In this document: piece by piece, positions 7,166 to 15,023 of the stretch
How the letters are laid out: each line of letters starts with the position of its first letter
Position numbering within the stretch: the first letter of the stretch is position 1
NCBI GenBank assembly: GCA_045598705.1
Contig: JAZLMM010000010.1
Location: 1-38,230, forward strand
Direction of reading: 5' to 3'
Source of the DNA: Scatonaster sp045598705
Lineage (GTDB): Bacteria > Bacillota > Clostridia > Saccharofermentanales > Saccharofermentanaceae
Length of the DNA stretch: 38,230 nt
The notes under the pieces: model-generated
Databases searched by the model: none
The model's input: only the letters and a program-made list of their open reading frames with translations
What the model was told of the DNA's origin: nothing
Position numbers and translations under genes: made by a program

Positions 7166-8284
7166 ATGAAAAGAAAGAGAATCGTTGCCGCATTGATGGC
7201 AGTTATGATGACCGGCTCACTTTTGGCCGGATGCGATAAGAAATCAAGTGAGTCGACCGGAACGGACACAGCGACTTCCGATACTGGACTGAGCATTAAT
7301 TTCGATCCCAACGCCTCGACAACATTAGAGACGGCTGTGGAAGTGAAGTATGAGAACAATTATGATCAGGCAGCAATCGATGCAATGGACAAGGTTGTGA
7401 CGATTCACGGCATGACTTTCTCAAAATTGGAATACAACTACTACTATGCAAATGAGTATTTCAACATTTACAGTATGTACTTACAATCTCCCCAGAGCGT
7501 GCCGATGACGGATGCAGGTTATATCGATTTGGCGGCTGAGGTGACCGAGGGACAGACATTAGGACAATTTCTGGACGCATTAGTCATTTCTGATTTGCAA
7601 GGAGAAGTTTACTTCTTGGAGTACGTGGAGAAATACAATCTGCAGTTAGATGATGACGTAATCAAGGAAATCGATGCGACCATAGAAAATGCAACGAAGA
7701 CTGCAGAAGGCTACGGTTTGACCTTGGATGACTACATGAAGTCTTACTATGGACCAGATGCAACGGGAGAAGGTATTCGTGAGATCTACCAACGCTATGA
7801 GCTTGTCAACCTTGCGATGAAACATTATGTAGAGAACTACAAATTCGCGGAAGGCGAGGATCAGCTTCCGGTCGTATACCATGTTCTTTATACGACAATG
7901 GATCTGACGACCGGTGCAGACTTGCCGGAAGACCAGCAGGCAGAAGCGAAGAAGAAAGCCGACGCATTACTGGCTTCTGTGAAGACTTTGGATGATATGA
8001 AGACAAAGGGTGAAGAAGGTAAGACAGCCGGTGAAGTGGCAGAAGCTGCACAGTATACGGTGAGCCGTGGTCAGATGGTACAGGAGTTCGAAGATTGGTG
8101 CTTCGAGAAGCATGAAGTCGGTGATACAGATATTGTCAAGACAATCTATGGTTACCATGTTATGTACTTCGTAGGCATGGAAGAGGCAGACGAGGCAACG
8201 AAAGAGACGATCATCTATGGTGTACTTCAGGACGAACTGGAGGCTGCTTTCGAGACGGGCGAATATGCACCGACATATGGTTGA
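7166..8284 (+). CDS. PpiC-type (parvulin) peptidylprolyl isomerase lipoprotein, PrsA-like
   Basis: A 372-residue exported lipoprotein. The signal peptide MKRKRIVAALMAVMM ends in a lipobox SLLAGC with Cys23, followed by a Ser/Thr/Asp-rich linker. The middle part (about 55-230) resembles the SurA/PrsA chaperone helical region. From about residue 238 a parvulin domain follows: VVYHVLYTT, a helical stretch rich in Lys/Ala (AEAKKKADALLASVK), then VSRGQMVQEFEDWCF and IYGYHVMYFVG, the usual final strand. Such proteins assist folding of secreted proteins at the membrane surface. Start ATG 7166 has AGAGGAT upstream. It is monocistronic, with its own promoter. Parvulin active-site residues are only partly conserved, so catalysis is not certain. 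Confidence 0.8.
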   Translation: MKRKRIVAALMAVMMTGSLLAGCDKKSSESTGTDTATSDTGLSINFDPNASTTLETAVEVKYENNYDQAAIDAMDKVVTIHGMTFSKLEYNYYYANEYFNIYSMYLQSPQSVPMTDAGYIDLAAEVTEGQTLGQFLDALVISDLQGEVYFLEYVEKYNLQLDDDVIKEIDATIENATKTAEGYGLTLDDYMKSYYGPDATGEGIREIYQRYELVNLAMKHYVENYKFAEGEDQLPVVYHVLYTTMDLTTGADLPEDQQAEAKKKADALLASVKTLDDMKTKGEEGKTAGEVAEAAQYTVSRGQMVQEFEDWCFEKHEVGDTDIVKTIYGYHVMYFVGMEEADEATKETIIYGVLQDELEAAFETGEYAPTYG

Positions 8285-8331
8285 TCTTTCACACTTGATA
8301 GTGGTTCTACCAAAGAAAGTATGAATCAGTA

Positions 8332-8360
8332 TTGACTTCCGAATGGGTTGGCCCTATAAT
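8332..8360 (+). promoter_or_regulatory. Promoter of the FMN riboswitch / ribU transcript
   Basis: TTGACT at 8332-8337 and a perfect TATAAT at 8355-8360 are spaced by 17 bases, directly upstream of the riboswitch. Confidence 0.85.
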
Positions 8361-8369
8361 CCAACCGTA

Positions 8370-8495
8370 ACTTCGGGGCGGGGTGCAAATCCCCACCGGC
8401 GGTGATGCATCGATTCAGATGCGAGCCCGCGAGCAACAGAAGCAGAACCGGTGAGAATCCGGTGCCGACGGTATAGTCCGGATGGAAGAAGATTC
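8370..8495 (+). ncRNA. FMN riboswitch (RFN element)
   Basis: The conserved RFN blocks appear in order: CTTCGGGGCGGGGTGCAAAT, CCCCACCGGCGGT, AGCCCGCGAGC, CCGGTGAGAATCCGGTGCC, GACGGTATAGTCCGGATGG and AAGAAG. It binds FMN in the nascent transcript. The downstream terminator at 8555-8587 indicates control by premature termination of the riboflavin transporter gene when FMN is abundant. Confidence 0.97.
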
Positions 8496-8554
8496 GATAG
8501 CTGGCCTTATGTGCGGGAGATGCCGTACAAAGACAGCAGAGGAAGATTTTTCAT

Positions 8555-8587
8555 AAAGCGGTTCCCGAATGCGGGAACCGCTTTTTT
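8555..8587 (+). terminator. Riboswitch-controlled intrinsic terminator
   Basis: A perfect 13-bp stem, AAAGCGGTTCCCG (8555-8567) with CGGGAACCGCTTT (8572-8584), has an AATG loop and a run of six Ts. It lies between the FMN aptamer and the ribU start, the usual expression platform. Confidence 0.93.
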
Positions 8588-8621
8588 GCATCTTCTGAAA
8601 GAAAGTGTGAGGGAAGAAAAT

Positions 8622-9269
8622 ATGGCTGAGAAAGAAATGAAGAAACAACATCAGATGAGACAGCGTACGACCTATCGTATCGCACTTCTGGGTATTATGA
8701 CAGCGCTCGCGGAAGTGCTCATGCTTCTGGAAATCCCATTACCGCTGATGCCAGACTTCTTGAAGTATGATTTATCAGATATCCCGGCACTTTTTGCCGG
8801 ATTTGCATTGGGACCAGTGGCCGGTGTGGTCGTGGAGTTCCTGAAGAACCTGATTCACTTGCCTTTTACTAAGACGCAATATATCGGCGAGGTGGCCAAC
8901 TTCATCTGCGGAAGTTGCTTCGTATTTGTCAGTGCACTGATCTATTCGAAGATGCGCAGTAAGAAAGGTGTCATCCTGTCTCTGTGCTTCGGTACGCTGG
9001 CCTTGACGGTTGCAGCTGGATTCGTGAATTATTACTTCAATCTGCCCCTCTATGAGAAGGTTATGGGTTTTCCAACGGCGGTCGTCATTGACTTGTGTGA
9101 TGTGGCGAATGTACTGGCTACCATCGATAGCAAGTTGGACGTCATTCTGATGACTTTCGTACCTTTCAACATCTTCAAGGGCATCACGGTCTCGCTGGCA
9201 ACGCTTCTTTGCTATGTTCCGCTTCGTTCGGTCATCGATGGACAGAATCGAACCAAGACGCAGGAGTGA
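8622..9269 (+). CDS. ribU: Riboflavin transporter, ECF S component
   Basis: A 215-residue membrane protein of the RibU family, the substrate-binding subunit that works with the shared ECF ATPases and EcfT to import riboflavin. The N-terminal helix RIALLGIMTALAEVLMLLE, then the loop LPLMPDFLKYDLSDIPAL and helix FAGFALGPVAGVVVEFLKNL are characteristic; later helices are IGEVANFICGS and the LTVAAGFVNYYFNLPLY region. The frame is open further upstream through the riboswitch, but ATG 8622 is the real start, with GTGAGGGAAG just before it and lying after the terminator. The FMN riboswitch directly upstream confirms the substrate. No ECF ATPase gene is in the window. Confidence 0.95.
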   Translation: MAEKEMKKQHQMRQRTTYRIALLGIMTALAEVLMLLEIPLPLMPDFLKYDLSDIPALFAGFALGPVAGVVVEFLKNLIHLPFTKTQYIGEVANFICGSCFVFVSALIYSKMRSKKGVILSLCFGTLALTVAAGFVNYYFNLPLYEKVMGFPTAVVIDLCDVANVLATIDSKLDVILMTFVPFNIFKGITVSLATLLCYVPLRSVIDGQNRTKTQE

Positions 9270-9349
9270 TGATGCAACAGCATGCTGTTACCATTCGTCG
9301 TATTAGGGTTGAATTGACAACAATTAGCGAAGGAGAAGGATTATAGATT

Positions 9350-9988
9350 ATGAGAATTCAATTTGGACCACAGATTTCAAGAAATCTTCAGGATAAGATG
9401 AGTATTGGACCAGACGGCAAGATGGAGCTGACGCCAGAGATGATGCAAGCACTGGGAATCTCTCAGGAAGCACTGATGAATGGTGAGCTGAAACAAGAGC
9501 CGGGCGCAGGGTATGAAGAGGTCAAGTTATCTCAGTTGAAGACAAGACCAATTGCAAAGTCAGAGTATGAAGCACTGCCGAATTTCTGCAAAAAGGGAAT
9601 CAATCAGCTTCTGAATGTAGGGTATTTCTTTGTGCTGATCGTCATGATTGTGATGACGGTCCTGATTATTCGTATTCCGGATATCAAAGAGAAGGGGACA
9701 GGTGTCACGCTGGCGATATGTGGTGCAATGTTTCTGATCCTTGCCATCATCACGATTGGCATGTCGATGCAGGGAATCGGTAGGAACTCTGAAATTACTG
9801 TAGGAGAAGTATTGTCCTGCTTTACGACGAAGACGAGTAACAAGCAGATTAAATACTACGTGCAGGTTTCCATTCCGGAACGCAAGGAGATGGTAGAGAA
9901 GGTCAGATGTCAACGAAGTACTTTCCATCGTCTGAAAGTGGGCGATCCAGTCTATATCTGTAAGAAGCGTGCATACGCTTCAAAGTGA
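9350..9988 (+). CDS. Unrecognised two-helix membrane protein
   Basis: I do not recognise this 212-residue protein. Residues 1-85 are soluble, with ELTPEMMQALGISQEALMNG suggesting a short helical segment. Two hydrophobic helices follow at about 90-112 (VGYFFVLIVMIVMTVLIIRI) and 122-142 (LAICGAMFLILAIITIGMSM). The C-terminal 60 residues look like a small beta domain with VGEVLSCFTTKTS and KYYVQVSIPERKE. The tail ends in a basic segment with LKVGDPVYICKK, reminiscent of DUF3592-like membrane proteins, but this is weak. Start ATG 9350 has AAGGAGAAGG upstream. It follows ribU by 80 bases with TTGACA in between, so it may have its own promoter. It ends at the strong inverted repeat at 10016-10065. 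Confidence 0.6.
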   Translation: MRIQFGPQISRNLQDKMSIGPDGKMELTPEMMQALGISQEALMNGELKQEPGAGYEEVKLSQLKTRPIAKSEYEALPNFCKKGINQLLNVGYFFVLIVMIVMTVLIIRIPDIKEKGTGVTLAICGAMFLILAIITIGMSMQGIGRNSEITVGEVLSCFTTKTSNKQIKYYVQVSIPERKEMVEKVRCQRSTFHRLKVGDPVYICKKRAYASK

Positions 9989-10015
9989 TCTATCAATCAT
10001 TGTGCATAGTAAAAC

Positions 10016-10065
10016 TTGTAGGGACTGTCTCATGGTGAAGAACACTTCTGAGACAGTCCCTACAA
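10016..10065. terminator. Strong bidirectional terminator / 17-bp inverted repeat
   Basis: TTGTAGGGACTGTCTCA (10016-10032) is perfectly complementary to the segment at 10049-10065, with a 16-nt interior that can itself pair GAAG with CTTC. AT-rich sequence follows on the plus side (AATTTAATTT). It separates two convergent genes. Confidence 0.8.
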
Positions 10066-10102
10066 ATTTAATTTAAAATCAATTGAAAGCGTGAAGTTCC
10101 GC

Positions 10103-11926
10103 TTACTTCAGGAGATTTCCGAAGATACCACGAATGAGGGAAGAACCGATCTGACGACCTGCGGAGGTCATTGCGGAGTTTGCAATCTTGGTCAGCGGAC
10201 TGTTCTTCTTTGCCTTCTCCTTCTCTCTGGCTTCTTTCTCGGCCTGCTTCTCAGCTTCTTTACGAGCTTTCTCTTCCAGGCGCTCCTGCTCTTTGCGAGC
10301 CTTCTCTTCTTCTTTCTTTGCTTTCTCTTCTAAGCGCTCCTGTTCCTTGCGCTCTTTCTCTTCTTCTTTCTTCAGGCGCTCTTCTTCCTTGCGCTCACGG
10401 TCTTCCTGACGCTCCTGCTCACGGCGCTCCTGCTGCTCGATGCGGCGCTCACGGTCTTCCTGACGATCCAATTCACGCTGCTCACGAATCTCGGCGGCAC
10501 GATCCTTGTCCGTCTTGGCCGTATCAGATGAGGCGGCTGCAACGACAGGCGCAGCGGCAGCTGCTGGTTCTTCTTCCGGCATGTTGACGTACTTATCCGG
10601 CTCGGAAACCGAGGAAGTTACAGAAGAGGACGGAGAAGTAGCCTGGCCATACTTGCCCATCAAGATCTCATAAGCAGATTCCGGATCGACAGCATCCTTA
10701 TACTTCGCATAGAGCGGATCGGTCTTGGTCAACTCATCGATCTTCTCAAATCCAGCAGGACCAATGTAGCTTTGCGGTGGAAGAATGAATGCACGCTCGA
10801 CAACTTCCGGTGCACCGGTCTCATCCAACATAGAAATCAGCGCTTCACCAACCGCTAACTCGGAGATGGCTGTCTCGGTGTCAAAATTCGGGTTTGCACG
10901 ATAGGACTCTGCAGCGGCCTTGATATTCTTCTGCTCAGCAGGCGTATAAGCACGCAGTGCATGTTGGATACGGTTCTGAAGCTGATTCAGAATATTCTCC
11001 GGAATATCGCGTGGGCTCTGAGAAATGAAATAGATGCCAACCCCCTTCGAACGGATGAGGCGAACAATCTGATCAATCTTCTCAATCAGGAATGCAGGTG
11101 CGCCATCGAAGAGAAGGTGTGCTTCATCAAAGAAGAAGACCATCTTCGGCTTAGCTTGATCGCCAACTTCCGGCAAGTTCTCATAGAGTTCACTCATGAG
11201 CCACAGCATAAACGTGGAGTAGAGAAGTGGCTTGTTGAACAATTCGGTTGCATTCAGAACATTGATTACGCCACGACCGCTTGCATCACACTTGATGAAG
11301 TCTGCGATATCAAATGCCGGCTCAGAGAAGAATGCATCTGCACCTTCGTCAGTGAGCAATGCGAGGTTTCTCTGAATTGCGCCGATTGTAGCTGGAGCGA
11401 TGTTACCATAATCGAGCTTATACTCCGAAGCATGGTCGCCAACATAGGTCAACAACAGACGCAGATCCTTGAGATCCAGAACCAGCCAATTGTTATCGTC
11501 AGCGATACGGAATACGGTAGAAAGAACCGCACGCTGAACATCCGAAAGATTCAGCATACGACCGAGAAGAATCGGTCCGATCTCGGAAATTGTAGTGCGC
11601 ATCGGAATACCCATCTGACCGAATACATCGTAGTATGTGGTCGGATAGGACTGGAAAGCAAAGTTATCAATACCGAACTTCGCAATACGCTCGTCCATAT
11701 CGGAGCTGGACTGACCTGCACAACTTAAGCCGGACATGTCACCCTTAATATCTGCGAGAAACACCGGAACACCTAAGTCGGAGAAACTCTCCGCCAACAC
11801 CTTGATGGTGGTGGACTTACCGGTACCTGTAGCACCGGCAATGAAACCGTGACGGTTCGCCATAGTGGGCTTAATGAAGCACTTCTTGTCTGTACCGCCT
11901 ACCCAAATCTTATTATCGTAAAGCAT
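10103..11926 (-). CDS. HerA-like / DUF853 (YjgR-type) P-loop ATPase with long charged C-terminal helix
   Basis: A 607-residue protein of the DUF853 branch of HerA/FtsK-like hexameric ATPases. Walker A is GATGTGKST at residues 31-39 and Walker B is MVFFFDEAHLLF near 262-273, followed by the family element IYFISQSPRDIPENILNQL. The C-terminus ends LTKIANSAMTSAGRQIGSS and IRGIFGNLLK, typical of DUF853. Between them (about 475-575) lies an almost uninterrupted Glu/Arg/Lys-rich segment with repeats of the RKEQERLEEKA kind, probably a single alpha helix or coiled coil. Start ATG 11926 has GGAGGTAATATA upstream. It is monocistronic. Members are ubiquitous in bacteria, but their biological role is poorly defined; a DNA-related motor activity is inferred from HerA. 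Confidence 0.9.
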   Translation of the reverse strand: MLYDNKIWVGGTDKKCFIKPTMANRHGFIAGATGTGKSTTIKVLAESFSDLGVPVFLADIKGDMSGLSCAGQSSSDMDERIAKFGIDNFAFQSYPTTYYDVFGQMGIPMRTTISEIGPILLGRMLNLSDVQRAVLSTVFRIADDNNWLVLDLKDLRLLLTYVGDHASEYKLDYGNIAPATIGAIQRNLALLTDEGADAFFSEPAFDIADFIKCDASGRGVINVLNATELFNKPLLYSTFMLWLMSELYENLPEVGDQAKPKMVFFFDEAHLLFDGAPAFLIEKIDQIVRLIRSKGVGIYFISQSPRDIPENILNQLQNRIQHALRAYTPAEQKNIKAAAESYRANPNFDTETAISELAVGEALISMLDETGAPEVVERAFILPPQSYIGPAGFEKIDELTKTDPLYAKYKDAVDPESAYEILMGKYGQATSPSSSVTSSVSEPDKYVNMPEEEPAAAAAPVVAAASSDTAKTDKDRAAEIREQRELDRQEDRERRIEQQERREQERQEDRERKEEERLKKEEEKERKEQERLEEKAKKEEEKARKEQERLEEKARKEAEKQAEKEAREKEKAKKNSPLTKIANSAMTSAGRQIGSSLIRGIFGNLLK

Positions 11927-12062
11927 TATATTACCTCCTGCCTATGAATTAAATCACTGCTTCTATTGTCGCAAAGTAGTAGCTTATACGCAAGGCAGAA
12001 CACCTCTAAAAATGACCGCAAATTGAAAACCTTTTGTTACTTTTTCAAAGGGGTTGGAATTT

Positions 12063-12068
12063 TATAAT
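12063..12068 (+). promoter_or_regulatory. -10 box of the radical SAM operon
   Basis: A perfect TATAAT lies 35 bases before the first gene of the unit. No consensus -35 is seen at the right distance; TTTTTC-like sequence occupies that place. Confidence 0.45.
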
Positions 12069-12103
12069 ATATACTGAACGAAAAGACGAAGGAGGAAGTG
12101 TAC

Positions 12104-12859
12104 ATGACAGATTGGATCATGATTGCGGTAACGCTGTCTGCGGGGCTGCTCTTGTGTTTCTATGGATTTAAGATGTTCCGAGTTTCTGTGGCGGTAGCAG
12201 GATTCTACATCGGCCGCATGCTAGGAGATTTGCTGTATGGACTTCTGGCGGACCAGTTCCCTTCTTCTTGGAGTGGGCAAGCACAGGACATCTTACCGAT
12301 TGTGACGGCGGTGATCCTTGCGGTGATTTCTTATGCCATCTATCGCAAAGCACTATGCTTCTTGACGAGTGCTTTTACCACATTTACCATCATGAAAATA
12401 TTCGTCGTGTACCTGGTAAAAACAGAGGAGAATCTCGATCTGCTTATTAAGTTCGCTCCAGAGACAATCGAGAAGATCCGTAATACCAGTACGGGTGGTG
12501 AGACATTGCTCTCGGATGCAGAAGTCGGTAATATCCTGACCCAGATTCCAGGTGAGGCGGGCTGGCAGAAACTGATTCTAATCCTGATCTTCTCGTTGGC
12601 ACTCGGTGTGCTGGCTGGTATACTGATTATGTTGATTCAGGCACCTGCCATCAAGATTGCGACTTCGGTGATCGGCGCGGATGCGATTCGTATTGCTTTG
12701 ATGGATACTGTAGATAAGGTACTGCTGGTGAAGGGACTTCCGTCGTTCCTATCAACGTGGTTCGGGAAAGCCCAAGGGAATGTATGGGTGTCTTTCTTCC
12801 TGTGGGCGTTGTTTATTGGACTAGGATGCGCGGTCCAGCTACGAGAATCAGATGGATGA
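12104..12859 (+). CDS. Polytopic membrane protein, DUF4203/TMEM198-like
   Basis: A 251-residue hydrophobic protein with about seven membrane segments. The first half (WIMIAVTLSAGLLLCFYGFK, VSVAVAGFYIGRMLGDLLYG, DILPIVTAVILAVISYAIY, ALCFLTSAFTTFTIMKIFVV) is the pattern of DUF4203-type proteins, in which glycine-rich helices alternate with small loops. A soluble loop of about 45 residues follows, then three more helices. Start is ATG 12104, with AGGAGG eight bases upstream; an in-frame GTG at 12098 is too close to that site. It is the first gene of a probable four-gene unit leading to the radical SAM enzyme, which suggests a role in export or anchoring, but this is inference only. Confidence 0.65.
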   Translation: MTDWIMIAVTLSAGLLLCFYGFKMFRVSVAVAGFYIGRMLGDLLYGLLADQFPSSWSGQAQDILPIVTAVILAVISYAIYRKALCFLTSAFTTFTIMKIFVVYLVKTEENLDLLIKFAPETIEKIRNTSTGGETLLSDAEVGNILTQIPGEAGWQKLILILIFSLALGVLAGILIMLIQAPAIKIATSVIGADAIRIALMDTVDKVLLVKGLPSFLSTWFGKAQGNVWVSFFLWALFIGLGCAVQLRESDG

Positions 12860-12945
12860 ACGAAGAATTGTGCAACGAACAGGCTGGCCCGATCGTCTAT
12901 ATATCGAAAATGAAAAGAAAGCGAGTTCTACTCCAAAGGGAAAAT

Positions 12946-13368
12946 ATGAAAGGCTTAAGATATATAGTAATTTGTTTGTTGTTGTCGTTTTTGCTTGTAG
13001 CCTGCTCTGATAATGGTGATGGAACTTCTGAGAATTCTTTGGAGTCAACTACAGAACGAGAAGTTTTAGAATTACCAAATGATGAAGTATCAGTAGCAGA
13101 CAAGTATGAGAATAGACATCAGATTGCGACAGTTCTGAATATCGAATCAGATAGTCAAAAAATAGATAATATACTCTTTGCGATCAATGATGTAGGAGCC
13201 GGAACGATTACTAACGTTTCTTTGAGTAAGGACGAAAACTCGGAGTATGAACTATTTTTCAAAGGTGAAGATGGTAGTAATTACAGAATCCTTCTGAATA
13301 GAACGTATTCTTTCATTGCGCTTCAAAATGTTGATACGGGAGAGTGGCTAATCAAATCAACAAAATAA
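12946..13368 (+). CDS. Small lipoprotein of unknown function
   Basis: A 140-residue lipoprotein: MKGLRYIVICLLLSFLL leads to a lipobox LVAC with Cys20, then a short acidic/Ser-rich linker. The mature part has alternating strands (TITNVSLSKDENSEYELFF, NYRILLNRTYSFIAL) ending in GEWLIKSTK. I recognise no family. ATG 12946 is chosen because AAAGGGAA precedes it and it gives a proper signal peptide; upstream in-frame ATGs would add a charged extension. The gene is clearly richer in A and T than its neighbours (many TTA, ATA and AAT codons), which may mean recent acquisition. It lies 86 bases after the membrane protein gene and 47 before the putative substrate gene. Confidence 0.7.
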   Translation: MKGLRYIVICLLLSFLLVACSDNGDGTSENSLESTTEREVLELPNDEVSVADKYENRHQIATVLNIESDSQKIDNILFAINDVGAGTITNVSLSKDENSEYELFFKGEDGSNYRILLNRTYSFIALQNVDTGEWLIKSTK

Positions 13369-13415
13369 TGGTAATTTATATTTCCAATGTTCGTGGCTAA
13401 AAGGAGGAAATGAAT

Positions 13416-13790
13416 ATGGATAACAACATTCAGCATAAGAAACAGATTGCTCGACCCACCTATCCTACGCTTGCGCAGGTGAGGGATTCTTCTAAGCATA
13501 GTTCGATTGCGAAGAGCGCTGCCGTCGTGGCAGTGATTGCATCGATGGCGATGGGGGCTGCGGCCTGTGGCGAAGAAACGGGAAAATATAAGGGCGACAA
13601 CATTGGCGAGAAATTCGCCAGTGTACGTGAATCACAGAAATGTGGATACGAGATTTCCGGTGAAGTATCGGTTGATGGTGTAGCACCGTCTGAATCGACG
13701 GAGATGCAATTGGACGGTGAGACGGAGACCATGGTCTCTACAGAAGAAATCACCTATGAGGGCGATATGCAGCAGGCCCCAACAGAATAA
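13416..13790 (+). CDS. 124-residue protein, candidate substrate of the adjacent radical SAM enzyme
   Basis: I recognise no family. Residues 1-33 are polar and basic, including the segment RPTYPTLAQVRDSSKHSS (13-30). A hydrophobic Ala/Val/Met-rich helix follows at about 31-50 and ends in AAACG with Cys51, which could be a poor lipobox or a membrane anchor behind a long leader. The remainder is soluble: GDNIGEKFASVRESQKCGYE holds the only other cysteine (Cys76), and a strongly acidic tail carries two similar pieces, STEMQLDGE and STEEITYEGD. Start ATG 13416 has AGGAGG eight bases upstream. The stop is 15 bases before the radical SAM start, so the two are very likely cotranscribed. Small size, leader-like N-terminus and position suggest a modification substrate. 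No experiment or named family supports this. Confidence 0.65.
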   Translation: MDNNIQHKKQIARPTYPTLAQVRDSSKHSSIAKSAAVVAVIASMAMGAAACGEETGKYKGDNIGEKFASVRESQKCGYEISGEVSVDGVAPSESTEMQLDGETETMVSTEEITYEGDMQQAPTE

Positions 13791-13805
13791 ACTCGAGGTA
13801 ATTCC

Positions 13806-14903
13806 ATGAGAAAAATGACATTGGTCATGACCCATCAGTGCAATTTCCGTTGTAGCTACTGTCCACAGAACCATGAGGACGTGGTGATGTCTCGGGAGAC
13901 GGCCATGCACGCGGTCGATCTTTTCGCTTCCTCTGTGGCGGCAGAGAAAGAAGAAATTCCCAGCGTACAGATTTCCTTCTACGGTGGTGAACCACTTCTG
14001 GCGGAGACACTGATTCGTGAAATGGTGGTATATGCTGAGGAGAAGCTCACTTCACTCGGTGTGAAGAAAGTACTCTTCGAGATTACGACCAATGGTCTTC
14101 TGCTGAAAGAGGATTTCCTCGTTTTTGCGAAGCAGCACCACATCTATCTTGCGTTGTCGCATGATGGCGTGGGACAGGATGTGTCAAGAAGAGACCGTGG
14201 CGGAAATGCGACCAAAGAACGTGTAGATGCGATCCTTCGCACGATGCTTCGTCACAATCCGAAGACGTTTATCATGATGACCCTTCATTCGGATTGCGTG
14301 GAGACGCTCTGTGATTCTATGCGTTTCTTCCATGATTCTGGTGCGAATTATGTCAATCTGACACTGGCCAATGGACCGAAAGTGAACTGGACAGAGGAGA
14401 AGAAAGAGATTCTGCTGAACCAATTGGAAGAATTGGAAACCCTGTATGAACAGTGGAACCAAGGCGAGAACGAATTCCACTTCACACCTTTCGATAATAA
14501 GATCCGAAATTTCATACTCGAAAGAAGTTCAGATGATCGGATGTGTCACTTCACTTCCGACAAACTCATGGTGGATTGCGATGGCCGGTTCTTCCCATGT
14601 AACCACTTCATCGGAATGAATGATTTCTGTATCGGAAATCTGGAGGACGGCCCGATTGAGCCACTGATCCAGTCGCTGGATGCACAGCGCGTGGAATCTG
14701 ACACTTGCAAGGCCTGCGGTTATGCGGAACGTTGCCGCCATAATTGTGCTTGCGCCAATCATGGTCACACCGGAAATATGTGTGCGGTCTCTCGCTTACA
14801 ATGCGAATACGAGCAGGCTACCATACGACTGGCTGATCAGGCTGCAATGAATCTGATCTCGGAAGAGAACCCGAAGTTCGTGAAGCGGATGTATCGCCAG
14901 TAG
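13806..14903 (+). CDS. Radical SAM/SPASM protein, putative peptide or protein maturase
   Basis: A 365-residue radical SAM enzyme. The CxxxCxxC motif for the SAM-binding [4Fe-4S] cluster is CNFRCSYC at residues 12-19, starting almost at the N-terminus, with no RRE-like domain before it. The fold elements SFYGGEPLL and EITTNGLLL follow. The C-terminal part is a cysteine-rich SPASM domain with Cys at about 247, 258, 265, 275, 301, 304, 310, 314, 316, 326 and 333, including CDGRFFPCNHF and CKACGYAERC, enough for two auxiliary clusters. Such enzymes install thioether or C-C crosslinks or oxidise residues in partner polypeptides; anaerobic sulfatase maturases share the architecture. The start follows GAGGTAATT. 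Its neighbour 15 bases upstream is the likely substrate, and no sulfatase is nearby. A strong terminator ends the unit. Confidence 0.9.
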   Translation: MRKMTLVMTHQCNFRCSYCPQNHEDVVMSRETAMHAVDLFASSVAAEKEEIPSVQISFYGGEPLLAETLIREMVVYAEEKLTSLGVKKVLFEITTNGLLLKEDFLVFAKQHHIYLALSHDGVGQDVSRRDRGGNATKERVDAILRTMLRHNPKTFIMMTLHSDCVETLCDSMRFFHDSGANYVNLTLANGPKVNWTEEKKEILLNQLEELETLYEQWNQGENEFHFTPFDNKIRNFILERSSDDRMCHFTSDKLMVDCDGRFFPCNHFIGMNDFCIGNLEDGPIEPLIQSLDAQRVESDTCKACGYAERCRHNCACANHGHTGNMCAVSRLQCEYEQATIRLADQAAMNLISEENPKFVKRMYRQ

Positions 14904-14963
14904 TACGAAACAAAGACAATATCTCAGAAGCAGTCGCAGAAATATTCACAATAAAGCCATAAC

Positions 14964-15000
14964 AAAGCACTGGAAAATCGTTGATTTTCCAGTGCTTTTT
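14964..15000 (+). terminator. Intrinsic terminator of the radical SAM operon
   Basis: A perfect 16-bp stem, AAAGCACTGGAAAATC (14964-14979) with its complement at 14983-14998, has a 3-nt loop and ends in five Ts. Confidence 0.93.
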
Positions 15001-15023
15001 CCTGCTCTATATAATTGCGTGCG

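Noticed and set aside
8451..8621. N-terminal extension of ribU into the riboswitch
   Set aside because: The extension would translate the FMN aptamer and its terminator; ATG 8622 has a proper ribosome site.
10961..11728. 255-residue open frame on the plus strand
   Set aside because: It lies fully antisense to the clear HerA-like ATPase, has no ribosome site and no recognisable domain.
13806..14903. Anaerobic sulfatase maturase
   Set aside because: There is no sulfatase nearby and the cluster motif reads CNFRCSYCP rather than the usual form with an aromatic residue after the third Cys; an adjacent small partner fits peptide maturases better.
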